This document shows positions 23,824-34,219 of a DNA stretch of 64,000 bases, piece after piece; within the stretch, counting starts at the first letter, position 1, and every line of letters begins with the position of its first letter. The notes beneath the pieces were generated by a model, which was not told the DNA's origin, made no database searches, and saw only the letters and a program-made list of their open reading frames with translations. The position numbers and the translations under genes are program-made. Location of the stretch: positions 434,001 to 498,000 of the forward strand of contig JAMSLZ010000001.1 in the NCBI GenBank assembly GCA_026027325.1, written 5' to 3'. This DNA is from Actinomucor elegans. Its lineage: Eukaryota > Mucoromycota > Mucoromycetes > Mucorales > Mucoraceae.

Positions 23824-26040
23824 TTTGTGTTGCCCTTTCTCAGATCGTGTTTCGCCTGTCATTTTGGCTGTTTTGGCACCAAATTGAATGGCTCTTTTCC
23901 AGTTACGACTTGCATTGATCAAGCCTAATTGACGCGCTACATGTCTTAATAAAATTTTCTCTCCTATACCTCTACTATATCTAAGATCCATTTTCAATTG
24001 AATAGGCTGTCTACATAACCAATCTACAACGTATGTACATAAGAATGGAAATCGGACTTCCTTTCCATGATCTGACATGATACGATCGTCTCGACCCAAG
24101 TTTCGTGTTGAGATTCTATCAACGTCCAGTTGTGTCTATACACAATAATATTAAACTTTTACTCTATACAGTATACCAGATATTATACCTCTTCTATTAA
24201 GCGTTCCCAACTTCCATGTCGAAATGCTTCACGATGTCTAGAATATCCGCCCAATTGCTCATCTGCACCCAAGCCAGATATCAATACACGAGCATGACTT
24301 TCATATTCCTACAAAAACACATGTTAGTATTGAATCACTAGACTAAAATATGTGATAGTATACTCTGACTTGTCCATCAATGTTGAGCACGCCTACAGTT
24401 ATTGATCCTTAATACTCGAATGTCTCTTCATACTCTGAAACATATTGTGTTTACCTTTTCCTCGAGAAGCAAACCAGAATGCCATTGCGATACTCTGTCA
24501 TATTGAATTTAAATCAGACTATGCATTTTGAAAGCTTAGAAGCTCTTACCAGATCCATCACTGTGTCCAACGGAAACATTCTATCTATTATTCTTTGTCT
24601 ATATTCTAACGCTTCAGGATACGGGACGTTAATTTCTACAAAATTCCATGTGCGTTCAGGCGCTATATTTCTCAATTCTTTAACGCCTGCCTTGCCGGTC
24701 AAGCGATCTGGCGTATCATAGATTGAACGTACTGGCTCATCCACTACTGGTTTTACTTGTTCTTCCTCTACAGGCTTGTTTTTTTTGTTTTTTTTCGACT
24801 TTTTAGGTGCTGCCGTTTTTGCTTTCTCTACACGAGGATTTTCAAATGCTACATTCAATAGATCAATTGCTTCTGATGAAGGTAGATACTGATCCGCCAA
24901 GGCAGCCAAACAAATACAATCTAAACCGCCTGAAAATAGAATAGCCACCCTAGCTTGTCCTTTTGAGCTACATTAGATACGTTAGGGCTTATTCGACATG
25001 GTTAAGGATTAACTTACTCTAGATAAGGTATATCAGCTACTCTTTTTCGGACAGATTCACCAAGCACGGCTTTAAATTCGTCTATCGCCTTCTTCATGTC
25101 TGTCGCAATTATTGGTTCTATATCTTCGTTTTCCACTGGATTCAAGTCAGACAATACTCTATTTAGTTTAGGGAAAGGAAAGGTCTGGGTTCTTTTAATC
25201 AGTCATATAATATGTTATATTGCCCTTTGCTTATTTACCAACTTTCCAGTTTCCAACATCTTCAATTTATCTGATCTTTCGTTGTATGTCCAGGGGAAAC
25301 AATGGATCGATAATCCACAAGCTTGAGGTAGACTATTTCTCGGTTCTGATACTTCGTTTAATTCGAAATCAATACTGTAGATACCAGCAGCTGGAACTTC
25401 TTCCCAAACACCTTTCATATCCTCTTCACTTGTTACAGCTTTTCCAACAGAGCTCAACATAAATGCCTCTTCTTCTGATCGATACCAAAGCAGTGATCTG
25501 CGGCCCAAACAGTCTCGGCCAAAGTATATCTTTTTCATTGATGCTCTGTAATAGACAAATGCAAAAGGCCCTTCAATTTCTTGAATCATAGAAAGGATTT
25601 CGACTTCAGTTGTTGCATTTTCTAACTGATTCATCAAGATTTCAGTATCATTTTGTCCATCCTCGACCTATCCACAATTTAAGCATTAGAAATATAGATA
25701 CACTGATCACGCGTATTCCTACTTGAATACCACCAAAGATCTCGCCATTCCAACAAAGAATGTTGCCCGATATTTCATTATACCTGGGCTGAGGCACAAC
25801 ATCAGGGCCTCTTAAGTGAAGAACTGTTGAAAAAAACTGCAAATGTAGATTGTGATTGCATTGTTCTGTTTGCAAGTTTTGTGCATCAGGACCTATTAAA
25901 AAAAAACCTGTTAATTAACATTGTTGTAAAGGGACTGTACCATAATTACCTCTTCTTGTGTTTAATTCTTTTAAAATTTGCCATTCTTTGTCATTGACAC
26001 CTCGATCTTGGGTGGAGAGCGAGAAAAGGATACCACACAT
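23815..26040 (-). CDS. ASNSD1: Asparagine synthetase domain-containing protein (ASNSD1 type)
   Basis: A glutamine-hydrolysing class II amidotransferase domain joined to an ATP-pyrophosphatase domain; the cellular substrate of this family is not established. Nine exons (26040-25950, 25892-25723, 25667-25239, 25184-25018, 24967-24550, 24494-24455, 24392-24370, 24308-24189 and 24135-23815) join in phase to 592 residues. The start gives MCGILFSLS, so Cys2 is the free N-terminal nucleophile after Met removal. The PP-loop is [10 protein letters not shown] near residue 295, where Ser-Gly-Gly binds ATP pyrophosphate. Later blocks [22 protein letters not shown] and [12 protein letters not shown] fit ASNSD1 better than AsnB. 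A Lys-rich insert ([10 protein letters not shown]) interrupts the synthetase domain. Exon 7 is only 23 nt. Confidence 0.92.
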
Positions 26041-27362
26041 GATCTAAAATGTCAAAACAATAAAGCCACTTCCTCAGCTAACATTAAGATTTGATTACTG
26101 CCATTCAAAGCTGGAAAGTGTGTCTGTATTTAAATTTTTGTTGGCCAATCTAGAAGGAACTTCTATGTTTCTTCAGTTTCAATTGGATTTCGGTTATTTA
26201 AGGATGAAAATTGAGATTCATCCACATCCACCAAAAAAAAAAAATTGGGATGGCATCGCCTGTATGTAGAAAGTATTTTATAGGATTCTTAGAGGATTTA
26301 ATTGCGTTTTAAGTAGTGTAAGCGTTATCAAATTTGCATTAATTTAGGTAATTATCTTTGATAAAAAAAATTTCTTGAACTTCTTTGAAATACATCCATA
26401 AATCGCATATTTTTACACTATAATAAGCCTACCAAAAATATAATTATATGCTCTTAAGTATACTGAATTAATACTTTTGATAAATTATTTCTGAACTTCG
26501 TCTTTATGTTGTACAAAAACATTGCGTTATCATATTTTATGCCTTAAGGCTTTTCCTTACCAATTTTTTAAATCACTATTATATGTTTGGGTCAAACTAA
26601 GGCAAATAGTTCATGTAATTGATATTATTACATTATCGGAATGAAGAATTGTATATACTGGATACAATATTAACTTAATTACGACTGCATTTATAATGCA
26701 TATGATTCTTTTGAGCGGGATCTGTAGATCTATAAAACTTCCAACTAATTCCGATTCGAAATCGCATCTAATTATTTGTACATGTTCAAAATGAGCTGTT
26801 AATTCTATAACCAATTTTACTTGCGTTGGTATGAATAGTACAGTATTATAGCCGACTGATAAATACATATACAGATATATTCAATGTAATTTTGGTTATT
26901 GAACTATTGATTGTTTCATCGATTCCAGCTGAATTTCGCATTATGTTTAGGAAAGCTGCTGAATTATTTATAAGCTTCATTTATGTGCATTGTAACTGAT
27001 CTCTAATGAACAATCAATGAATAAGGTATGTGATATACATTTATATAAACGAGATTATATATTGCAAGTTTCTCGATTGATACTAGCCAAATTATACATA
27101 GAGTTGGTCGCTATATCTGTTAGAATCTTAATTCTGACAACTGAACTGGTTTCATTCCTTTATCACGTGCGGAGCTATATATTTTTAAAGTAGATTGAAA
27201 TAAGTTTAAACAAAAGATTATATATGTGATAAAAGGATGTCTTTTATTGTTTTCCATTTCATTTGATATTTATAATTGATTGAAGGTAACACACAAGTCT
27301 GTGTGTACCTGACACCTTAATAAACTATACACACCCCAAGAAAAACAAAAACAAAAATATAT
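26041..27362. other. AT-rich intergenic region
   Basis: About 1.3 kb without a supported gene. A possible diverged repeat copy lies at 26629-26700. The T-rich minus-strand sequence just below 27362 is the Pol III terminator of the tRNA. Confidence 0.5.
26629..26700 (+). repeat. Dispersed degenerate repeat, possible copy G
   Basis: CGGAATGAAGAATTGTATATACTGGA resembles the core of copy B at the same block spacing but is more diverged. It lies inside an 85-codon minus-strand ORF (26611-26868). Confidence 0.3.
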
Positions 27363-27444
27363 CGTCGCCTGCAGGATTTGAACCTGCGCACGCAGAGCGT
27401 ATATGATTTCTAGTCATACTCCTTAACCACTCGGACAAAGCGAC
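27363..27444 (-). tRNA. tRNA-Ser (anticodon AGA)
   Basis: The 82-nt minus-strand sequence folds as a type II tRNA. The acceptor GTCGCTT pairs with AGGCGAC, with G as discriminator. A-box TGTCCGAGTGG and B-box GGTTCAAATCC are present. The anticodon loop CTAGAAA reads AGA, and there is a long variable arm typical of Ser. No intron. T-runs just downstream on the minus strand form the Pol III terminator. The 5' end lies 5 bp from the retrotransposon target duplication. Confidence 0.96.
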
Positions 27445-27453
27445 TTCCATATT

Positions 27454-27861
27454 TGATACGTAGCGTGGTGTATAATCCCCACTCTAAACTAAAAGAACCC
27501 TAGACGCACACCACCTACTATATTAGGCCCTTAAGGTCCGACCTTAATATTTTACTTACACTACGAAATAACTTAGTTACACACTCTACTCTCTGATAAT
27601 TTAAATATCATTATAATTTAACTTATAAATAAACAAGCTTTTCTTTTGATTATAAATTGAATAAGACGTTTTAACGAGTTTGGAATTGATACTTGGAAGG
27701 ATTTGAAAAGATAATCGCGAATCATTAACTTAATAGAACAAATATACATTTTATACATCAATATTCGATATAAATTCATATTAATCTCGGGTGAATTGTA
27801 TCAGAAGAACCGTAAAGCAACTCAAATCAAGAATTCACACTTTAGTACCGTAAACGTATCA
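27454..27861 (+). repeat. 5' LTR
   Basis: 408 bp, TGATACG...CGTATCA ends, same length and apparently same sequence as the 3' LTR. It must carry the Pol II promoter of the element. Confidence 0.97.
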
Positions 27862-27862
27862 T

Positions 27863-27881
27863 TGGAGGTCTCACCGAGATT
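27863..27881 (+). other. Minus-strand primer binding site
   Basis: TGGAGGTCTCACCGAGATT starts 1 nt after the LTR and is complementary to a tRNA 3' end of the form ...CTCGGTGAGACCTCCA. From known tRNA 3' ends, tRNA-Gln is the best candidate (inference). Confidence 0.8.
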
Positions 27882-28051
27882 ATTTTAATACATATTTACT
27901 GTACTATATTATCAACAATCAGCAAGTTAGTTAGAACGAAGACGCAGTGACAGAAATAGATATACAACAGTTTATTATACAACAAAGCAAGAAAACACAT
28001 AAAAACATTAAGAAAAATAATCAAAAAACAACAAAAACATTGAAGAGAAAT

Positions 28052-29077
28052 ATGTCGGAAAACAGTAATAATAATGCCTATTTGAAATTTTTGGCACCTT
28101 TGGAAACCTTCTCTGGTGTTTCTGGTGATGCCAAAGCCGAAGCCTGGTTAAAAAGCGTTAAAAGAGTTAAAGCTGTCTCGAAGATGGACGACACAGCAGC
28201 CTTGATCGTAGCAGCAAGTAATATGGTGGGAAAAGCGCAAGTTTGGTGGGATTCCATCGAAGATTCAACGGTTACCTGGACTGATTTCGAAATGAAGTTC
28301 CACAAGAAATTCCTGCAAAACCGTGTTGCTGAAGCTTGGAGCGAAATTAAGGTCATCAAACAGGGCGAAGACCAAGAAATTGGTGACTTTATAGAAAAAT
28401 TAAATAGTCTATTCAAGGTGGTGAATCTCACTGATGATGAATCCAAAATGTCCTTCTTTATCGCCTCTGTTAACGAATCCATTGCTTACGAGTTGGAACG
28501 GGGTGCAAAGCCTACTGGTAATACAAGAACCTATGATTCAGTGACAGAAGAAGCTATGGAGATCGGGAAACTGCAAAAGAAATATAAGCTTCGTGGTAAC
28601 GGTTTTATGAAGCATGCTACTGATAAACGAGTTACTTTTGAAATAACACAGGATAATGTCAATGGTCAAAGTGGAAGTGTTGCATCTGCTCGTACTACTA
28701 CTGGTTCAAACGACGAACGTCTTTCGGTCGATTCATTGGCAAGCTTAATTGAAGCAGTGAATTTGTTAAACATTAATATGGTGCAACAGCAACAGCAGAT
28801 GACTAACCTGCAAAAACAGCAACAGCAATCCTCCTATCAGCAATCGGGTGCCGGTAATAGTAGTTATTCTTTTAATCGTCCCCCATATGGTGGAAGACCA
28901 ATGCAATGTTGGAACTGTGGACAAGAAGGCCATCCTAGTCGTTATTGTTCAAATAGCGGTAAAAGCAGCAATGAAGCAGCGATGAATGGCGTTAGCGACC
29001 GTGGTGTAAACAGTAGTGGGTCAAGTAATAACATTGGTAATAATAACAGTGTGGGAAAAGAGAACGGACGCCAGTAA
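28052..29077 (+). CDS. gag: Gag (capsid/nucleocapsid) of the Ty3/gypsy element
   Basis: Structural protein of the virus-like particle, 341 residues from the first ATG at 28052 (MSENSNNNAY). The open frame extends upstream to about 27947, but without an ATG. Residues 15-190 form the retrotransposon Gag capsid region (AWLKSVKRV, ALIVAASNM, WWDSIEDS, FMKHATDKR). A Gln-rich stretch follows, and then one CCHC zinc knuckle CWNCGQEGHPSRYC near residue 286 that binds the genomic RNA. The tail is Ser/Asn-rich. The stop codon TAA at 29075-29077 lies inside the stem of the frameshift signal, so most ribosomes should release here and a minority continue into pol. Confidence 0.95.
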   Translation: MSENSNNNAYLKFLAPLETFSGVSGDAKAEAWLKSVKRVKAVSKMDDTAALIVAASNMVGKAQVWWDSIEDSTVTWTDFEMKFHKKFLQNRVAEAWSEIKVIKQGEDQEIGDFIEKLNSLFKVVNLTDDESKMSFFIASVNESIAYELERGAKPTGNTRTYDSVTEEAMEIGKLQKKYKLRGNGFMKHATDKRVTFEITQDNVNGQSGSVASARTTTGSNDERLSVDSLASLIEAVNLLNINMVQQQQQMTNLQKQQQQSSYQQSGAGNSSYSFNRPPYGGRPMQCWNCGQEGHPSRYCSNSGKSSNEAAMNGVSDRGVNSSGSSNNIGNNNSVGKENGRQ

Positions 29078-31883
29078 ACGAGGGAAATACTGGTGTCCTT
29101 AACAATACAATTCCCATTCCCCAATCCCAAAATAATAGGCAGAACTTGAATATGATTCAAGTAACACCTCCAAACAATAGTAAAAACACAAAGAAAACAA
29201 AAAATAATAATAACAACGAAGTAAATATATTTGCAATGAAAAGAAAAGAAGGTGTTGAGGGTAACACCTCATTTTCTGAACAAGAGAAGGGTCGACCGTC
29301 CAAGAAAGGCAAAGAACGTGAAAATGGTGCTATATATTCCTATATTCCTCAAGGGCAAGGGCAAGGTATCCTACAACAAGATGTTAACACCTTACCAAGT
29401 GGTGATCGAGGTATACCGAAGGAACAAATTAAGAAACTAAAGAGAAAGAATCCAACCAAGCTAGCCGTCGAAGTTGACTGCGAAGGTACATGGGAGAAGT
29501 TAAAGAAAACCCCCGTTACGATTTCCATGGCTGAATACTTAGCTACAAACAAGAAGGCTGCCCAAGAAGTAAAGAAAGGTATAATGCACTTATACAGGCG
29601 AAAAACGGAACGTAATGGACAATATGGCAATCCAATGGTTATCAACACGTTGCGAGCTGAAGGCCTACTGGACGAACGAGAATATCGTAGAAATCAAAGC
29701 ATCAATAATGTTAGCGTGTCTTCTGGTGATAGCAGTAATGACGACGATTACGATCTGAATGAAGATGGTAGCGATCTGGATGACGGCGAAAGCGATAGCA
29801 GTGAATTTGATGGATATTCTAGTGAAAGCAGTTACGAAAACGATTATGACGAAGAACAGGAAGATGAACAAGATAGTGTTATTGGTTACCCTTACAACCC
29901 AGAAGCCATGAAACGAGCTCAACCCTCTAAAATTATGGTAGCGATTGGTAATGAGCTAGTAACTGCTGTTTTGGATTCGGGCGCTGCTGTAAGTGTCATT
30001 TCAAAGAAACTTGCAGATAAGATTGGTGTCAAAGTCGAAGAGAATGGAGAATCAATACCTCTAATGGGCTTCCACAATAATGGTAAAAGCGTAAGGTGTA
30101 AAGTAGCTACTGATGTAAAGGTAAAAATTGGAGGTCATATCAGAAAAGAGCATTTTTGCATAGATGAAAGTTCGAATAATCGAGAAGCATGTTTACTTGG
30201 GCGACCATGGATAAGAAATCACGATATTCGATTAGTGAATAAGGGAAGTATGGTGATTGTCCCAATCAAGAATGGCAAAGATTTTATTGAAGTGCAATGT
30301 GTATCTGACGACTCTAACGAAGAAACGGACAATGATATGGTTTCAATGACACCTATCTATTCTGTACAGGTTCAGTGTAATAAACACGAGATCTCTAATA
30401 ATCAACCTAGTAGGAATAATAATGAAGGTCACGGATTGAAATCCTATCAAGAAGAAGTAGTTGCCGATGAATTCTGGCGCGAATATAACGATGACGAAGT
30501 GAATGAAGAGATCCCTGAAGTATTTGCTAAACTAATCAAAAAGTACAAGAACTGTTTCGTGGAATATAATGGCATTGGCCGCGTTAAAGGGGCTTATCAC
30601 GAAATCAAGACTACTAGTGAATCCCCAATTAGATCTAAACCCTATAGACTGACATTGGATGAAGAAGAGAGCTTGAAAGAAGAACTGGATAACCTGCTAA
30701 AACTCGATATTATACGTCCTAGTGATGGTGAATGGTCATCCCCTATATTCTTTGTACCCAAAAAGAATGGAAAGTTTAGACTGGTAGTGAATTACATACA
30801 ACTAAACAAGATCACGGTGAAAGATAGCTATCCTCTACCCCACATTGAAGAAGTCCTTGATTCTCTCGGCGGAAATAAGTGTTTTACAACGTTGGATGCT
30901 GCTTCTGGATTCTGGCAGATAGAACTACACCCAAATTCAATTGCAAAATCAGGTTTTGTGACAAAATATGGATGCTATACCTTTTCTGTGATGCCATTTG
31001 GTCTCTGCAATGCCCCAAGTTCTTATACTAGGTATATGACGAATATACTACGCGAGTATATTGGTGTTTTCCTCTATGTGTTTATCGACGATGTCATTGT
31101 ATATAGTCTCGATCAAGAATCTCATTTGAGACATTTGGAAATGGTATTTGAAGCATGTTCTAAAGCTAACCTACGACTTAGATTAGAGAAATGTCAAGTT
31201 GCAAAACCAAGTGTCACTTACTTAGGTCACGAAGTTGGTGAAAGAGGTATTAGGCCTTGCGAAGCAAATGTAAAGAAGATCCGTGAATTGAAGGAACCAA
31301 CTAATCTGGAAGAAGTACGAAGCGTACTAGGAATGACTGGGTATTTTAGGCGGTTTTATGAAGAGTATAGTGCTAGGACCGAGCCACTCAATCGACTAAC
31401 TAAGAAGAATACGAAATTTGTCTGGAAACAAGAACAACAAGACGCGTTTAACTATTTGATGAGTACGTTAATCTCTCCTCCGGTGTTATCATATCCAATC
31501 AGATCGCAGGTGAAGATCTTGACGTGTGATGCAAGCTATAAAGGTCTTGGTGCTATTTTATCTCAGTCACCAACCGGTAACGAAGAAAACGAAACGGTAA
31601 TCAGTTATGGTTCAAAGTCGATCAACAATAGTCAATTGAACTATACCGTTACTCACTTGGAGGCATTAAGTATTGTTTGGGCTGTGAACCGGTATCGCTA
31701 TTATTTATCGAACAAGGAAGAGTTTGTCATCAGAACTGATCATGCAGCGTTGGAGTTTATTTTGAATAGCGACAAACCAAATCCGAAAATTGAACGGTGG
31801 AAAGCATGCTTGATGGGATATAAGTATAGAGTGGTGTATAGAAGAGGTAGTGACAACCCATCCGATGCGTTGTCAAGGCTATG

Positions 31884-31887
<4 letters not shown>
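29047..31887 (+). CDS. pol: Pol: protease, reverse transcriptase, RNase H
   Basis: The frame opens at 29047, overlaps gag by 31 nt in the -1 register and ends at TAA 31887, giving about 945 codons as the Pol part of a Gag-Pol fusion; an internal ATG exists at 29152. After an acidic linker comes an aspartic protease (VLDSGAAVSVIS). The RT follows with SPIFFVPKKNGKFRLVVNY, catalytic Asp in FTTLDAASGFWQ, MPFGLCNAPSSY and the YxDD-box variant VFIDDVIVYS. RNase H residues are seen in TCDASYKGLGA, THLEALSIVWA and RTDHAAL. It terminates right after DALSRLC, where other Ty3 elements run on into integrase. There are no internal stops, consistent with recent activity. Confidence 0.95.
29053..29115 (+). 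promoter_or_regulatory. -1 programmed ribosomal frameshift signal (gag-pol)
   Basis: The heptamer G GGA AAA (29053-29059) is in register with gag codons as X-XXY-YYZ. After a 6-nt spacer, 29066-29076 pairs with 29088-29098 (11 bp, one G-U). Loop bases 29082-29086 (GGGAA) can pair with 29111-29115 (TTCCC) to make an H-type pseudoknot with 5-nt and 12-nt loops. The -1 frame is open from 29047 into pol; the 0 frame stops at 29077. Confidence 0.85.

Positions 31888-31926
<39 letters not shown>
31886..31926 (+). repeat. A41 homopolymer after pol
   Basis: A run of 41 A that includes the last two bases of the pol stop codon. Length could be unstable or mis-assembled. Confidence 0.85.
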
Positions 31927-31929
<3 letters not shown>

Positions 31930-32066
31930 ATAAAAAAGAGAGATAAAAAAAAAAAATATAAATGGGTACGCTATGGTAGTGACGTATGTACAAACAATGC
32001 AAGTATACATAAAGAAATACAGTAGTATGGATATCTTAACAACATTAGGGCGGACGGGAGGGTTGT

Positions 32067-32068
<2 letters not shown>

Positions 32069-32111
<43 letters not shown>
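32069..32111 (+). repeat. A43 homopolymer before integrase ORF
   Basis: A second run of about 43 A followed by an AT microsatellite, about 60 nt before the integrase ATG. Confidence 0.85.
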
Positions 32112-32133
<22 letters not shown>

Positions 32134-32173
32134 AAGAAAAAAAGGAATTATATAAATATAAAGGAAGTCAGAG

Positions 32174-33595
32174 ATGGCTATAATAATATCGAAACAAAAA
32201 ACTTATTCACTATATATGCAGACACCGACAACATTATTTATCACAAAAGCGACTATCACAAGAACAATGGAGTATCCAACATATATAGCAATAACTCAGT
32301 TAATCAAGAACAAGACATATCCTCTGGATAGCACAGCAAAATTTAGAAAGAAAATGGATCAGATGGCCAAGAATTACATAGTGTTTAATGGAAGGTTGTA
32401 TACAAGAAGTAAAGGTGAAGAAGACTCTCTAGAGGTACTGCATGAAGGCAATGTTGAAGAAATAATCAAAAAGGTCCATGAAGAAGGGCATCTTGGAATC
32501 AACAATACCTGGTACAAAGTGAAAAGAAGATATCATGCAGCAGATTTATTCGAAAAGGTGAAAGAAGTATTAAAAGTATGTGATACATGTCAATTCAGGA
32601 AGAAAAGGCCGGCAAGAAGAACAGTATATGCAAAACCAATCTCCAGTGGTAGATATCCATTTTATATGATTGGAGTTGATGCTGTGGGACCTGTTATCAA
32701 GTCGAAAGAAGGGAACAAGTATATTTTGGTAGCTGTGGATTATCTGACGAGATGGCCAATGGCTCAAGCGGTCAAGGAGATATCGGAAGAAACTACTGGT
32801 GAATTTTTGTATAATCAAGTCGTGCAGAATTATGGAGTACCAAATTACATACTTACTGATCGAGGGTCCAATTTTGTATCAACTTATGTCAAGACGTTTT
32901 TGAAGACTATCGGCTGTAGGCATCTTACTACTACTGCATTTAGACCTCAAACAAATGGGCTTTGTGAACGTACAAATCAAACCTTAACTCAAGTAATAGC
33001 AAAATTGGTAAGAGATCACGGCGAGACTGAAGATTGGGACAAGATGATACCATCAGCTCTGGTCGCCTTGAGATCAATGAAGAATGATACTACAGGTTTC
33101 ACTCCAAGTCGGTTATTGTATGGATACGATCTCAGAACTCCTAGTGTATGGCCTGCACCAAGAACAGACTACGTAGAAGGAGAATTGAATGAAGAAATCT
33201 GTCGCAGAATCGAAGAAATTGATAAAGTAATGGCGAAGTGTAGAGAAGACGCTAGGTTGAAGTCTGACGAAAAGAAAAAGAAGCAAAAGGCGAGATATGA
33301 TAAGACAGTGCAAGAAAGGAAAAGATTTGAAATTGGTGAACAGGTGTTGATGAGAGATCATTATAAAGAAAACAAGTTCTCTGACGTATGGATCGGACCG
33401 ATGACTGTCATGAAGGTGAATAATTCTGGTACTTATCATTTAAAAGGACCAAATGCAAGAAGGCTAGAAGGCGCGGTTAATGGTGATCAATTAATCCCAT
33501 ATAGTAGAAGGAAATCAATGGTGCCTGACGTTCAGATGAAGAAGAACCAAGAGATATTTCAGTCGTGGTTGGAAAGAAGGAGTGCACAACAATAG
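32174..33595 (+). CDS. Integrase of the Ty3/gypsy element (separate ORF)
   Basis: Inserts the element cDNA into the host chromosome. 473 residues from the ATG at 32174; a second ATG at 32267 (MEYPTYIAI) fits the family start better. The HHCC zinc domain is present (H-E-E-G-H, then CDTC, residues about 103-138). The catalytic core DDE triad lies in IGVDAVGP, LTDRGSNF and NGLCERTNQT. A C-terminal GPY/F-like module (WIGPMTVMKV, GTYHLKG) ends the protein. It is in a different frame from pol and separated by 286 nt with stops in every frame and two long A-tracts, so it cannot be made by simple read-through. How it is expressed (spliced or separate mRNA, reinitiation) is not evident. Confidence 0.94.
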   Translation: MAIIISKQKTYSLYMQTPTTLFITKATITRTMEYPTYIAITQLIKNKTYPLDSTAKFRKKMDQMAKNYIVFNGRLYTRSKGEEDSLEVLHEGNVEEIIKKVHEEGHLGINNTWYKVKRRYHAADLFEKVKEVLKVCDTCQFRKKRPARRTVYAKPISSGRYPFYMIGVDAVGPVIKSKEGNKYILVAVDYLTRWPMAQAVKEISEETTGEFLYNQVVQNYGVPNYILTDRGSNFVSTYVKTFLKTIGCRHLTTTAFRPQTNGLCERTNQTLTQVIAKLVRDHGETEDWDKMIPSALVALRSMKNDTTGFTPSRLLYGYDLRTPSVWPAPRTDYVEGELNEEICRRIEEIDKVMAKCREDARLKSDEKKKKQKARYDKTVQERKRFEIGEQVLMRDHYKENKFSDVWIGPMTVMKVNNSGTYHLKGPNARRLEGAVNGDQLIPYSRRKSMVPDVQMKKNQEIFQSWLERRSAQQ

Positions 33596-33614
33596 AGTTT
33601 AGAGTGGTAATTCT

Positions 33615-33626
33615 GGAAGGGTAGCA
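33615..33626 (+). other. Probable polypurine tract
   Basis: GGAAGGG followed by TAGCA directly before the 3' LTR, at the position of the plus-strand primer. It is short and not perfectly adjacent, so tentative. Confidence 0.45.
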
Positions 33627-34034
33627 TGATACGTAGCGTGGTGTATAATCCCCACTCTAAACTAAAAGAACCCTAGACGCACACCACCTACTATATTAGG
33701 CCCTTAAGGTCCGACCTTAATATTTTACTTACACTACGAAATAACTTAGTTACACACTCTACTCTCTGATAATTTAAATATCATTATAATTTAACTTATA
33801 AATAAACAAGCTTTTCTTTTGATTATAAATTGAATAAGACGTTTTAACGAGTTTGGAATTGATACTTGGAAGGATTTGAAAAGATAATCGCGAATCATTA
33901 ACTTAATAGAACAAATATACATTTTATACATCAATATTCGATATAAATTCATATTAATCTCGGGTGAATTGTATCAGAAGAACCGTAAAGCAACTCAAAT
34001 CAAGAATTCACACTTTAGTACCGTAAACGTATCA
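33627..34034 (+). repeat. 3' LTR
   Basis: 408 bp, reads as identical to the 5' LTR; followed by the TATT target duplication. Confidence 0.97.
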
Positions 34035-34219
34035 TATTTGGAAAATCAGCTAGATTTATATATCAAAATAAATAAGGCATTGATCACGTGATTATTCCGT
34101 ATCGCACATCGGGATTTTTTTTACTTGTCCGGCTTGAAGCGCCAAATTAACTGCGCTTATAAGGATTTACGTGTCCCCATAGTCGTATGTACGTCTATAA
34201 CTGAAACATAAACATAATC

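Larger units (their letters stand above)
27454..34034 (+). mobile_element. Complete Ty3/gypsy-type LTR retrotransposon
   Basis: A 6581-bp element bounded by two 408-bp LTRs (27454-27861 and 33627-34034) that read as identical, so the insertion is very recent. Each LTR begins TGATACG and ends CGTATCA, a perfect 7-bp inverted end. A 4-bp target duplication TATT flanks it (27450-27453 and 34035-34038). The internal order is primer-binding site, gag, then protease-RT-RNase H in the -1 frame, an A-rich spacer and a separate integrase ORF. Domain order RT-RH-IN places it in Ty3/gypsy (Metaviridae). It sits immediately upstream of tRNA-Ser on the opposite strand and about 185 bp upstream of the CZIB-like gene. 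Confidence 0.97.

Noticed and set aside
26611..26868. 85-codon minus-strand ORF as a gene
   Set aside because: It overlaps a diverged dispersed-repeat copy and has no other support; kept only as a note under the repeat finding.
27947..28051. Longer Gag start
   Set aside because: The extension begins with GTG and has no ATG; the first ATG is 28052.
31757..32155. ORFs of poly-Phe and poly-Lys
   Set aside because: They are translations of the homopolymer A-tracts in the retrotransposon.
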